Assembly: GCA_015060395.1 (NCBI GenBank)
Contig: SUYP01000007.1
Span: 1-64,000, forward strand
Reading direction: 5' to 3'
Source of the DNA: Bacteroidales bacterium
Lineage (GTDB): Bacteria > Bacteroidota > Bacteroidia > Bacteroidales > UBA932
DNA: 64,000 nucleotides
Both the position numbers and the translations under genes were made by a program. Below are positions 25,556 through 34,713 of this stretch, one piece after another (the stretch's first letter is position 1; each line of letters opens with the position of its first letter). The notes below the pieces were generated by a model that worked only from the letters and a program-made list of their open reading frames with translations, did not search any database and was not told the DNA's origin.

Positions 25556-26347
25556 TTGTCGTAATCAGCGTTGATTGCGATGCGCTATACACTATATAGA
25601 TAAATCTCGCTTAATCTGCAGAACCACGTAAAGCAAGCGTGAGGCATAACGTATTAGATTCCAGCAAGTTAGCCACTTCAACCTCGGTAAAATTACCGAC
25701 CCTCTAATATTTATAGTATTGAGTATCAAAAAGTTGGACAACACGGGCTGTGGAGATGTGATTTCAGATATCACGCATTGACGGAATGCGATGATTTAGA
25801 TGTTAAGAGTGAAGTGACAAGGGCTCGTTCCACATACATTATTCCTGTCTATGAAAAGCCGGCTTTTGGTGGACAGACTGCATCAATTTGCCGGTTCTAT
25901 CCATAGATAGGAATCTAAATCAACGGAGTTTACGTTGAGTCATACTTTCTGATTTTTGTAGCTATATACCTTGCAGGACACACCTCAAAAGAACCAACAT
26001 CTATCAAGCATATACAGACCAAGCCTGCTGTGGCTCTCGAAGCAGAAGAGTATGGATATGCTTCTGCGGAGCGAGCAACTGCGTGGCAGATAAGTAGTTG
26101 GACTTCAATGATTTACCAAAAGATTACAGGTGTTTTTGGAAACACAAGGAATGCATAATCCAATGATTGACAGGCAATTAGACGCCACGGACAACAGCAA
26201 GGAATCTGCAAGCAGAACTTCAGCCAGGGCTCTGACCAGAGCCTCACCATAAATATCAGAGGACACTTCAAAAGAGACATACATCATCGGACAGAAGAGA
26301 AAGCCATACCAATCAGAGAATAATGGCGGGATTTTGGAAAGTATTGC
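25556..26347. other. Large gene-free gap with folded elements
   Basis: No convincing gene lies in these 790 bases on either strand. The stretch contains several inverted repeats: CGGTA/TACCG near 25,685-25,698, the long hairpin at 25,841-25,914, and GCAGAAG/CTTCTGC at 26,042-26,067 flanked by GCTC/GAGC. It may be a structured RNA or the remains of a mobile element; I do not recognise it. Confidence 0.5.
25841..25914. other. Long two-part hairpin
   Basis: ATTCCTGTCTATG (25,841-25,853) pairs with CATAGATAGGAAT (25,902-25,914) with one G-U pair. Inside it CCGGC (25,859-25,863) pairs with GCCGG (25,890-25,894). The 74-base fold is in gene-free DNA. Confidence 0.5.
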
Positions 26348-26355
26348 TATATTTG
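26348..26355 (+). promoter_or_regulatory. -7 box of GH92-CotH operon
   Basis: TATATTTG, 27 bases before the ATG at 26,383. The box lies inside an upstream extension of the frame and so supports the later start. Confidence 0.5.
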
Positions 26356-26382
26356 TGCTTAGCGGTATATTCTGAAACAGAT

Positions 26383-28617
26383 ATGAGAAGATTCCTTCAG
26401 ATTTTTTTGGCGGCAATATGCCTTGCAGGATGTTCCGGGACGGAAACATCGGAGAATTTCACATCATACGTTGATCCTAAGATCGGCTCCGGAGGACACG
26501 GACACGTCTTTGTGGGGGCCAATGTGCCTTTCGGTATGGTGCAGCTGGGTCCGACCAGCATTCCCCAGACGTGGGACTGGTGCTCGGGATATCACGACAG
26601 CGATTCGACCGTAATCGGATTCTCGCATACCCATCTCAGCGGCACGGGCATCGGAGACCTTTTCGACATCACCGTAATGCCGGTCGTGGGCACAGAGCTG
26701 ACATATTCACGTGGCAGTGAAAGCGATCCGGAGTCCGGCCTATGGTCATACGCTGACCGCAGCCGCGAATGCGCAAGGCCGGGATATTACAGTGTACCGC
26801 TGACCAGATACGGCATCACTGCAGAAATGACTGCGACAAGCCGCGTCGGCCTTCACCGATATACCTTCCCTGAGTCGAAAGATGCCGGCATTGTGATTGA
26901 CCTTGCTAACGGAGGATGCTGGGACAAGCCGGTCGAGACTCAGATAGAACAGGTCTCTGACAATGCGGTGCAGGGCTACAGATTCTCCAGAGGCTGGGCC
27001 GACGACCAGAAGGTATATTTCTATGCGGAATTCTCCAAGCCTTTCGAGGACCTGTATGCACACAGCGTAAACTATATGCCTCTTTATGCCAAGGCCTGCT
27101 TCGAGACCACCGAGGGAGAACAGATACTGATGAAGGTGGCTCTCTCCCCTGTCAGCATAGAAGGTGCAAAGGCCAATATGCAGGCTGAGCTTCCTGGATG
27201 GGATTTCGAAGCCGTGGCGGAAGCTGCCGGCAAGGCCTGGAATGAGGAGCTTGGTAAGATCAAGATCGAAACAGAAGACGAAGAGGCCAGGAAGATATTC
27301 TATACTGCACTATATCACACGATGATAGCTCCTTCAACATTCTGCGATGTCAATGGAAGTTATCGCGGAGCCGACGGCCATATATACGGATCACCTGGAT
27401 ATCAGATATATACCACCTTCTCTCTTTGGGATACCTACCGCGCGGCAATGCCTCTTTACAGCATATTCCAGCCCCAGCGATACACCGATTTCATCAATAC
27501 GATGCTGGCAATATACAAGGAGCAGGGAAAACTTCCGGTCTGGCATCTGCAGGGATGCGAAACCAATTGTATGGTGGGTAATCCGGGCATTCCTCCGGTG
27601 GCAGATGCAATGGTCAAAGGCTTCGACGGCATTGACTATGAAGCGGCTTTCGAGGCTATGAAAAATTCGGCAATGCGCCCGGACAGAGGCCAGGACCTCA
27701 GAATGGAGTACGGCTATATCCCTTGTGATCTTTTCAACGAATCGGTTGCCTACGACCTGGAATATGCCATAGCAGACGCAGCTGTAGCGAATGCGGCGAA
27801 GCTTATGGCCGATGCGAATGAAGGTGAAGCAAGGAAATATTATGAAAACGAGCACAGCCACTTCCTTGACAGGAGCAGGTCATATAGGAATCTTTTCGAC
27901 AGCAGGCTGGGCTTCATCAGAGGCAAAGACAGCAAGGGCGGATTCCGCAAGGACTACAGTCCGTTCTATTCGAGCCACCGTGGGGATGATTATTGCGAAG
28001 GAAACGGATGGCAATATACCTGGCTGGTACCTCACGATGTCGATGGACTGATTGATTGTTTCGGCGGAAAGGAAGCATTCATTTCGAAGCTTGACTCATT
28101 GTTCATCGTATCATCGGTTCTTGAAGGAGATGCATCTCCGGACATTTCCGGACTGATAGGACAATATGCCCACGGAAACGAGCCGAGCCATCATATATTG
28201 TATTTCTACACTATGGCCGGACAGCCGTGGGAGTCGGCAGACAAGGTGCGGGAGGTGCTTAAGACCCTTTATAGTGCTGAAACTGACGGACTTTCCGGCA
28301 ATGAAGACGTCGGACAGATGTCAGCCTGGTATATACTTTCAGCTCTGGGCTTCTATCAGGTGGAGCCGGGATCCGACAGGTACTGGTTCGGAAGCCCTTT
28401 GTTTCACAAGGCTTCGGTCAAGGTCGGCACAGACTCCGAAGGCCGTGATATCACATTCGACATAATAGCGGAGAACAACAGCGAAAACAACATATACATC
28501 CAGAGCATCCTCCTCAACGGAAAACCATACGGAAAGGGATATCTGGAACACAAGGATATAGTATCCGGCGGCACACTCACCCTGAAGATGGGGCCGGAAC
28601 CGGTAAAATGGTATTGA
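26383..28617 (+). CDS. GH92 alpha-mannosidase lipoprotein
   Basis: A 744-residue GH92 enzyme. The signal peptide ends in the lipobox CLAGC, so it is lipid-anchored, probably at the surface or in the periplasm. The N-terminal domain has VDPKIGSGGHGHVFVGANVP and the HTHLSGTG loop, both family marks. The C-terminal (alpha/alpha)6 barrel has HLQGCETNCMVGNPG, FNESVAYDLE and GNEDVGQMSAW, where the catalytic acid and base are expected. GH92 enzymes are calcium-dependent exo-alpha-mannosidases acting on N-glycans or yeast mannan; linkage cannot be read here. The next gene starts one base after its stop, so they form an operon. Confidence 0.92.
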   Translation: MRRFLQIFLAAICLAGCSGTETSENFTSYVDPKIGSGGHGHVFVGANVPFGMVQLGPTSIPQTWDWCSGYHDSDSTVIGFSHTHLSGTGIGDLFDITVMPVVGTELTYSRGSESDPESGLWSYADRSRECARPGYYSVPLTRYGITAEMTATSRVGLHRYTFPESKDAGIVIDLANGGCWDKPVETQIEQVSDNAVQGYRFSRGWADDQKVYFYAEFSKPFEDLYAHSVNYMPLYAKACFETTEGEQILMKVALSPVSIEGAKANMQAELPGWDFEAVAEAAGKAWNEELGKIKIETEDEEARKIFYTALYHTMIAPSTFCDVNGSYRGADGHIYGSPGYQIYTTFSLWDTYRAAMPLYSIFQPQRYTDFINTMLAIYKEQGKLPVWHLQGCETNCMVGNPGIPPVADAMVKGFDGIDYEAAFEAMKNSAMRPDRGQDLRMEYGYIPCDLFNESVAYDLEYAIADAAVANAAKLMADANEGEARKYYENEHSHFLDRSRSYRNLFDSRLGFIRGKDSKGGFRKDYSPFYSSHRGDDYCEGNGWQYTWLVPHDVDGLIDCFGGKEAFISKLDSLFIVSSVLEGDASPDISGLIGQYAHGNEPSHHILYFYTMAGQPWESADKVREVLKTLYSAETDGLSGNEDVGQMSAWYILSALGFYQVEPGSDRYWFGSPLFHKASVKVGTDSEGRDITFDIIAENNSENNIYIQSILLNGKPYGKGYLEHKDIVSGGTLTLKMGPEPVKWY

Positions 28618-28618
28618 T

Positions 28619-30649
28619 ATGAAAAGACTCGGATTTTTATTTACAGCTCTTTTGCTGTCGCTTGCAGGATGCAAGGAACTGCAGGAACCCGATACTCCGA
28701 AAGAACCGGAGATGACACTCTCGATCGGAAACATAAGCTGCGATACCGGCTCAATCACATTTACCCTTTCCGCAACGGGAAAGGACGTGCATCTGTTCAA
28801 CAGATGGGGAATCACATACGGAGAGACTGCCGACAGGGACAAAGGGAAAGTACAGAACATTGATGGCGTGCCGTCTGACGGCAGCTGCAAGGTAACTTTA
28901 GACGGTCTGACTGAAAACACTACCTACCATATCTGGGGATGGGCATACAGCAAAAACGGAGACCGCATCTGGACGGCAGACTTCACGAAGGCGACAACTG
29001 CCCGGAAGCCGGATCCGACCCCATCGAAGCTTTCAGGAACAATCATCGGCACTGCATACTCCGTCGATTACTCAAGCGGACAGAAATCCACCACCGTCAA
29101 CACAAGGCACAATGTATTTGACGGTGATTTCGAGACATATTTTGCCTCGTACGAGCGGTCCGGGACCTGGGTGGGTCTGGATCTGGGCTCCAAGCACATC
29201 ATCACCAAGATCGGATATTCGCCTCGCATAACACAGCCTGGCAGAGTTGAACTTGCATTGATCGAAGGTGCCAACAAACCGGATTTCAGTGATGCTCTTC
29301 CTATCTATATGATCCGGCAGGCTGCACCCGAAAGGAAGATGACATATAATGAGACAAGCTGTTCACGAGGCTTCAGATATGTGCGTTATGTATCCCCGAA
29401 CGATGTCAGATGCAATCTTGCAGAGCTTGAATTCTACGGATATGAAGACGAAGGAGACGATTCGCAGCTGTATCAGCTCACCAATCTTCCGACAGTGATC
29501 ATCAATACCGAAAACGCTCAGGAAATCGTTTCCAAGGAAAACGAGATTTCCAGCAATGTATATATAATCTCCGAAAACGGCACCAACCTGCTTTCCACCA
29601 GCGAGACAGGCGTAAGGGGACGCGGAAATGCCAGCTGGGACCAGTTCCCTAAAAAGCCTTACAGACTGAAGTTCAAGTCAAAGCAGAGTCCTCTCGGAGC
29701 CCCGGCATCAGCCAAGAAATGGACTCTGATCAGCAACTACAGCGACAAGTCCCTGATGAGGAATATCCTCGCCTTCGAAGCCAGCAGGAGATTCGGACAG
29801 GCATATACCCCTTACTGTCATCCGGTAGATGTGATCGTAAACGGCGAATACAGAGGATGTTACCAGCTCTGTGACCAGGTGGAGGCAGCTGAGGGCAGGG
29901 TTCCGGCGAAGGACGGATATCTTATCGAGATAGATGCATACGCCTGGAAGGAAGTATCGGCGTTCTGGTCCTGGAAGGGTACGCCGGTGACCATCAAGCA
30001 TCCGGACGAAGACGACATCACTGATGCCCAGAGAAATCATATCGAATCCTTCTTCAACCAGATGGAAACGGCTGCCCTTGGCTCAGACTTCACAGACCCT
30101 GAGAAAGGATACAGAAAGTATCTCGACCTGGAAAGCTTCCTGCGCAATCTTCTGGTCGGAGACTTCTGCGGCAACACCGACCTTCTCTGGAGCGTCTATA
30201 TGTACAAGGATGCCGTTGACGGCAAGCTATATACCGGCCCGACCTGGGATCACGACCTGTCTTTCGACAACGACTACAGATCACATCCTATCAATAACAA
30301 CAACGACTTCATATTCCTCACCGTACCGTCGCCTGCAAGCGACGCTGTAAGAGAAATGACAAGAAAAATAGTCAAGGAAGACCCTCAGGCCAAGCAGATG
30401 CTGGCTGAACTATGGACTGAAGCATACGAAAACGGAAGTCTCAAGACTCTCCCTGACTATCTGGACCAGACCTACCTGCTCCTTCAGGAGTCGCAGGAAC
30501 TCAATTTCAAGCGCTGGAAGATACTGAACCAGCAGGTGCATATGAACTTCCAGGCCCTCGGCTCATACGAGGCGGAAGTGCAGTTCGTCAAAAAATGCAT
30601 AGAAGAGCGTCTGGTCAAGTTCGACCAATACGTCAAGAACAACCAGTAG
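28619..30649 (+). CDS. CotH-type lipoprotein with F5/8-like domain
   Basis: A 676-residue lipoprotein (lipobox SLAGC). Residues about 30-125 form an FN3-like domain and about 140-275 a discoidin (F5/8) sugar-binding domain. The rest is a CotH domain with GVRGRGNASWDQFPKKPYRLK, NYSDKSLMRN and the late GPTWDHDLSFDND. CotH proteins have an atypical kinase fold and some phosphorylate surface proteins; the Bacteroidetes forms are not well studied. It is co-transcribed with the GH92 mannosidase, so it may help bind or process the same glycan or glycoprotein. Confidence 0.85.
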   Translation: MKRLGFLFTALLLSLAGCKELQEPDTPKEPEMTLSIGNISCDTGSITFTLSATGKDVHLFNRWGITYGETADRDKGKVQNIDGVPSDGSCKVTLDGLTENTTYHIWGWAYSKNGDRIWTADFTKATTARKPDPTPSKLSGTIIGTAYSVDYSSGQKSTTVNTRHNVFDGDFETYFASYERSGTWVGLDLGSKHIITKIGYSPRITQPGRVELALIEGANKPDFSDALPIYMIRQAAPERKMTYNETSCSRGFRYVRYVSPNDVRCNLAELEFYGYEDEGDDSQLYQLTNLPTVIINTENAQEIVSKENEISSNVYIISENGTNLLSTSETGVRGRGNASWDQFPKKPYRLKFKSKQSPLGAPASAKKWTLISNYSDKSLMRNILAFEASRRFGQAYTPYCHPVDVIVNGEYRGCYQLCDQVEAAEGRVPAKDGYLIEIDAYAWKEVSAFWSWKGTPVTIKHPDEDDITDAQRNHIESFFNQMETAALGSDFTDPEKGYRKYLDLESFLRNLLVGDFCGNTDLLWSVYMYKDAVDGKLYTGPTWDHDLSFDNDYRSHPINNNNDFIFLTVPSPASDAVREMTRKIVKEDPQAKQMLAELWTEAYENGSLKTLPDYLDQTYLLLQESQELNFKRWKILNQQVHMNFQALGSYEAEVQFVKKCIEERLVKFDQYVKNNQ

Positions 30650-30687
30650 GCACAATGTTAGTATAAACTTAAGCAAAACACAATATT

Positions 30688-31491
30688 ATGAGTTACTTAT
30701 TGATTCTTCTGGCATTATCTTTTGCCGTATCGTCATTGGGATGGATCTATTTCATCTATTTCTTCAGCATCGGCTACGGCTTCGCCATATCTGCATTGTC
30801 AGTGGCGAGCGTAATCATCTTCCGTGATGTCATCACCCTGCCGATCGCGATTCTGGCTGCCGTACTTTTCATTTACGGCATACGTCTGGGACTCTTCCTG
30901 CTGCTTCGTGAGAAGAGGTCCGCTTCCTACAAGCATATCCTGTATCAGCCGGAAAACACCACGAAGAAGCCGGTCTTCGTTATGTTTATGATATGGATAT
31001 CCTGCGCACTTCTTTATGTGGGTCAGATCAGTCCGGCGACATTCTACCTCTACAATCTTGAGAACGGAGCCGAGGTCAATGAGGTCTGGGCGTGGATCGG
31101 AGCCGCTCTGGCTACAGCCGGAGTCCTCATCGAAATGATTGCGGATGCTCAGAAGAGCGCTGCAAAGAAAGTAAACGCAAGAAGATTCGTGGACACCGGC
31201 CTCTATCGTATAGTCCGCTGCCCGAACTATTTCGGAGAAGTCCTGATGTGGACAGGAAGCTTCATTATCTGCTTCGGAGCCTGCTGCACCCTCTGGCAAT
31301 GGGTAATCGCCTCTCTCGGATATATCGGCATCGTCTATGTGATGTTCAGCGGGGCACGCCGACTCGAACTCCGCCAGAACGAGACCTACGGCAAGGACCC
31401 TGAGTTCCAGGCCTATATCAAGAAGACCCCGATAATCCTTCCGTTGATTCCGATCTACAGCGTAGCGCGTCACACCTGGCTTAAGGGCTGA
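30688..31491 (+). CDS. DUF1295 membrane protein
   Basis: A 267-residue protein with six or seven membrane helices and the DUF1295 mark FVDTGLYRIVRCPNYFGEVLMW near residues 170-190. This region is shared with steroid 5-alpha-reductases and isoprenylcysteine methyltransferases and suggests binding of a nucleotide or SAM cofactor at the membrane. The substrate is unknown. It stands alone, 38 bases after the CotH gene, and is followed by a perfect 17-base hairpin. Confidence 0.85.
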   Translation: MSYLLILLALSFAVSSLGWIYFIYFFSIGYGFAISALSVASVIIFRDVITLPIAILAAVLFIYGIRLGLFLLLREKRSASYKHILYQPENTTKKPVFVMFMIWISCALLYVGQISPATFYLYNLENGAEVNEVWAWIGAALATAGVLIEMIADAQKSAAKKVNARRFVDTGLYRIVRCPNYFGEVLMWTGSFIICFGACCTLWQWVIASLGYIGIVYVMFSGARRLELRQNETYGKDPEFQAYIKKTPIILPLIPIYSVARHTWLKG

Positions 31492-31531
31492 TTTCGGATG
31501 ACATCCAAACAGCTATCATTCAGTCGATTAC

Positions 31532-31569
31532 GTAAGATGCCTGCTGCATTTATGCAGCAGGCATCTTAC
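31532..31569. terminator. Bidirectional hairpin between convergent genes
   Basis: GTAAGATGCCTGCTGCA (31,532-31,548) pairs perfectly over 17 bases with 31,553-31,569 around a four-base loop. It separates the DUF1295 gene from the M3 peptidase gene and can serve both. Confidence 0.75.
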
Positions 31570-31608
31570 ATATATCATTGAGTGGCAGGGGGTTACCTGC
31601 CAGTAGAT

Positions 31609-33615
31609 TTAGAGGCCGCGGCCACGGAGAAGGGCTCCGGCATCAGGATCTGCGCCACGGAATCGGCGGTAGAGATCCATAGGCTCGTCGCTGCCGCCCT
31701 TTTCGAGGACATTGCGGCGGAATGACATTGCTGTCTCCTTATCGAAGATACCCTTCTGCATAAAGAGTTCGAATGCATCCTTGTCGAGAACCTCAGCCCA
31801 GAGGTAGCTGTAGTAGCCTGCGCTGTATCCGCCGCTGAAGATGTGGGCGAAATATGTACTGCGATAGCGTGGGATGATCTCGTCGATGAGACCCATTTCT
31901 TCGCAGGCAGCCTTTTCGAATGCCATAGGATCAAGACCCTCAGCAGATGTAAGCTCGTGCCACTTCATATCGAGGATAGATGCAGCTGCAAGCTCTGTGG
32001 TCATAAAGCCCTGGTTGAAGTTTGCGGCAGCCTCGATCTTGGCTACGAGAGAGTCAGGAATGACTTCGCCTGTCTCATAGTGACGTGCATAGTCTGCAAG
32101 AACCTCCTTCTGGAATGCCCAGTTCTCCATAATCTGCGACGGAAGTTCCACGAAATCACGTGCTACAGATGTTCCGCTTACGCTCTTGTAGGTACACTGG
32201 CTGAGAAGGCCGTGGAGAGCGTGTCCGAACTCGTGGAAGAGAGTCTCCACATTGTCAAGAGAAAGGAGGGACGGCTTGTCGGCTGCAGGCTTTGCGAAGT
32301 TGCCGACATTCACGATTACAGGACGGATGTCCTCACCACCGATGACTTCCTGATTGACGAAGTTTGTCATCCAGGCACCGCCTCTCTTTGTGCTGCGTGG
32401 GAAATAGTCGGTAAGGATCACTCCGATGAGAGAACCGTCTGCATCAGTCACCTTGAAGCCTTCGACATCCTCGTGATATACAGGAATATTCTCAAGCTTC
32501 TCGTACTGAAGTCCCCAGAGCTTTGTGGTAAGATCAAATACTCCCTGACGGACGTTCTCCATCTGGAAATATGGCTTTGTCTGCTCCTCGTCGAGGGCAT
32601 ATTTTGCCTTGCGCACCTTCTCTGTATAATAAGCCCAGTCCCAAGGCTCGATCACGCTGCCCTCAGGAAGGAGGCCTGCCTTGATATCCTCGTCCATAAA
32701 CACCTGCATATCCGCAATCTCCTCCTTTGCCTTAGCCACAGCCGGAGCCATTATGCTCGCAAGGAATGAGTCAACGGTCTCAGGATTTCCGGCCATCTTG
32801 TCGGCAAGGATCATCTGTGCAGGATTGTCATAACCAAGGAGGTTAGCCTTCTCGATGCGAAGAGCCATCATCCTGACCATCAAGTCTTTATTGTCATATT
32901 CATTTCCGTTGTTGCCACGTGAAGAATATGCCTTGAACATCTTCTCACGGAGGGCACGGTCCTCAGTAGCAGCCATCGCTTCGCCATACTCGGAAATCGA
33001 TACTCCGAACTCCTCTGCAAATGCATTGTTTTCAGCCAGCAGGTTGTTTCCGAAGGTATTTGAAAGCGATGAAAGTTCCATATTGATCTCGCGCATACGT
33101 GCCTGGGACGCCTCATCAAGGGCAACACCGTTCTTCACGAATGCATTGTGGAGGTTCTTGAGGGTCATCTTCTGCTCCTGATTCAGGCCGAGATTGTCGA
33201 TATCCTTGTAGAGAGCATCCACCTTGGCGAAGAAATAAGGATTCATAAAGATGTTGTCGCTGTGTTCTGAAATCAGAGGAAGAGCCTGCTCGACGATCTT
33301 CTGGAGAGACTCGGTAGCGTCTGATTCCGATACATTGAACAGAACCATAGAAACACGGTCAAGGATGGCACCGGAACGCTCGTATGCCTCGACCACATTC
33401 TCGAATGTAGGAGCATCGGCATTAGCGATGATAGCATCTATCTCGCCCTGCTGCTGGCGTATTCCCATCTCGATTGCAGGGATATAGTGTTTCTCCTGGA
33501 TCTGGGTGAAATCCGGAATTCCGTACGGTGTATCCCATTCTGTAAGGAAAGGATTGATATTATTGCAGGATATTGCTGCCATAATGATTGTTGTGATAAG
33601 TAGTATTCTTTTCAT
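31609..33615 (-). CDS. M3 peptidase, Dcp-like lipoprotein
   Basis: A 668-residue zinc metallopeptidase resembling peptidyl-dipeptidase Dcp. The zinc site is H461-E-F-G-H465, with the third ligand in the following helix (ELPSQIMENW). A signal peptide ends MAAISC, a likely lipobox, so it acts outside the cytoplasm. Such enzymes remove dipeptides from oligopeptides. A longer frame to 33,672 is possible but lacks a signal at its start, so MKRILL at 33,615 is chosen. It is 13 bases after the DUF5689 gene and is the last gene of the TonB-receptor operon. Confidence 0.9.
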   Translation of the reverse strand: MKRILLITTIIMAAISCNNINPFLTEWDTPYGIPDFTQIQEKHYIPAIEMGIRQQQGEIDAIIANADAPTFENVVEAYERSGAILDRVSMVLFNVSESDATESLQKIVEQALPLISEHSDNIFMNPYFFAKVDALYKDIDNLGLNQEQKMTLKNLHNAFVKNGVALDEASQARMREINMELSSLSNTFGNNLLAENNAFAEEFGVSISEYGEAMAATEDRALREKMFKAYSSRGNNGNEYDNKDLMVRMMALRIEKANLLGYDNPAQMILADKMAGNPETVDSFLASIMAPAVAKAKEEIADMQVFMDEDIKAGLLPEGSVIEPWDWAYYTEKVRKAKYALDEEQTKPYFQMENVRQGVFDLTTKLWGLQYEKLENIPVYHEDVEGFKVTDADGSLIGVILTDYFPRSTKRGGAWMTNFVNQEVIGGEDIRPVIVNVGNFAKPAADKPSLLSLDNVETLFHEFGHALHGLLSQCTYKSVSGTSVARDFVELPSQIMENWAFQKEVLADYARHYETGEVIPDSLVAKIEAAANFNQGFMTTELAAASILDMKWHELTSAEGLDPMAFEKAACEEMGLIDEIIPRYRSTYFAHIFSGGYSAGYYSYLWAEVLDKDAFELFMQKGIFDKETAMSFRRNVLEKGGSDEPMDLYRRFRGADPDAGALLRGRGL

Positions 33616-33628
33616 ATTTCGGGTTGTT

Positions 33629-34669
33629 TTATTCATACCAAGGAGTACCGTCGGCCTTTCTGACGCCGTCAAGGTCTATGAGGGTGAACTGGGCAGCGCC
33701 CTTGTATTCTGTGAGGATGCCGGTAAATGATACGGTAGCCTTTCCGTCCAGTACGTCCTGAGGGATTTCGGTGTCGGCAAAGCGGGCATATCCGCTGGAG
33801 CGTACCTGAACGTCAGTCTTGCCCATCTTGAAATACTGGCTCACCGAATAAGCCATAGAACCGATTCCAGTGCTCTTTCTGAGAGCACCTACTGTCGAGC
33901 CTGCGGCCTCCACACTGTCGAAATTACCGGCATTGAGGTATTCCTTCCACTTTGCCTCAGAGCAAGCCCAGGTCGTAACCCCGTAATTGTCAGGACCTTC
34001 CTCGTCGATGAAGATGCCGTTATTATTATAGTCCTTTCTGTTTCCGTTAGGATCGACGTAGGCAAGAATGAAGATATGATCGTCATACTTGAGGTTCTCG
34101 ATGGTCACCAGACGGCCAAGATTCACGTCTTTGTGAAGGTCGGCCTCCTTGACTATAACAGGCTTCACAGGATCGCCATACTCACCCTTGAAAACGTGCT
34201 GGTCGATGATATACGCGTGCTCGAGATATCCGGTCTCATACTCCCCTGTCGGATCCTCATAACCTATGTTGATCATACCGTTGTAGTCGCCAACAGTGAG
34301 GCCGGAGCAGTCGATATAGAGCCACTGACCGAGCTTGTACTCGTTGTAAAGGCCGTTCTTTCCAATCTTTATCTCGATACCGGCTGTCTCATCCTGGATA
34401 TAAAGGCTCTTGTAGAGGTTGCCGACCTGGTCGGAGGTAGTCACCTGGCCTTTGATCACGCAGTTCTTCTCCACCAGGTATGGCTTGTTGCCGTTCTGGG
34501 CATACATTGCCTTCACATCAGCTATGGACGTGAACTTGCCGAAGTCTGCGTCAGTATAGATGTACTGCTCCTGAGGATCAGGATATTTGCCTGTAAATAC
34601 AGGCTGGAACTCCTCGCATCCTGCGAAGAGGGCCGCTGCAGCAATGATTAATGTATATACTCTCTTCAT
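33629..34669 (-). CDS. DUF5689 surface lipoprotein
   Basis: A 346-residue lipoprotein (lipobox LFAGC) of the DUF5689 family. Two OB-like beta-barrels are visible, the first around VIKGQVTTSD...LYIQDETAGIEIKI. DUF5689 proteins commonly accompany TonB receptors in Bacteroidetes and are thought to sit on the cell surface. In this operon the neighbours are nucleases, so nucleic-acid binding by the OB folds is plausible but not shown. An ATG at 34,678 would add three residues. A REP-like repeat lies in the gap before it. Confidence 0.8.
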   Translation of the reverse strand: MKRVYTLIIAAAALFAGCEEFQPVFTGKYPDPQEQYIYTDADFGKFTSIADVKAMYAQNGNKPYLVEKNCVIKGQVTTSDQVGNLYKSLYIQDETAGIEIKIGKNGLYNEYKLGQWLYIDCSGLTVGDYNGMINIGYEDPTGEYETGYLEHAYIIDQHVFKGEYGDPVKPVIVKEADLHKDVNLGRLVTIENLKYDDHIFILAYVDPNGNRKDYNNNGIFIDEEGPDNYGVTTWACSEAKWKEYLNAGNFDSVEAAGSTVGALRKSTGIGSMAYSVSQYFKMGKTDVQVRSSGYARFADTEIPQDVLDGKATVSFTGILTEYKGAAQFTLIDLDGVRKADGTPWYE

Positions 34670-34683
34670 AATATTCATTTTAA

Positions 34684-34709
34684 GATCCTTCGCTACGCTC
34701 AGGATGACA
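34684..34709. repeat. REP-like element inside operon
   Basis: A 26-base element, GATCCTTCGCTACGCTCAGG then ATGACA, whose ATCCT and AGGAT can pair. It has the same plan as the element at 21,408-21,477 and lies between the TonB receptor and DUF5689 genes. Confidence 0.6.
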
Positions 34710-34713
34710 AGTG

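Noticed and set aside
25556..26347. tRNA or rRNA in the large gap
   Set aside because: No cloverleaf with acceptor and T arms could be formed and no rRNA-like stretch was seen.
31843..32769. A 308-codon plus-strand frame opposite the M3 peptidase
   Set aside because: Shadow frame; the M3 peptidase on the minus strand has a complete zinc site and signal peptide.
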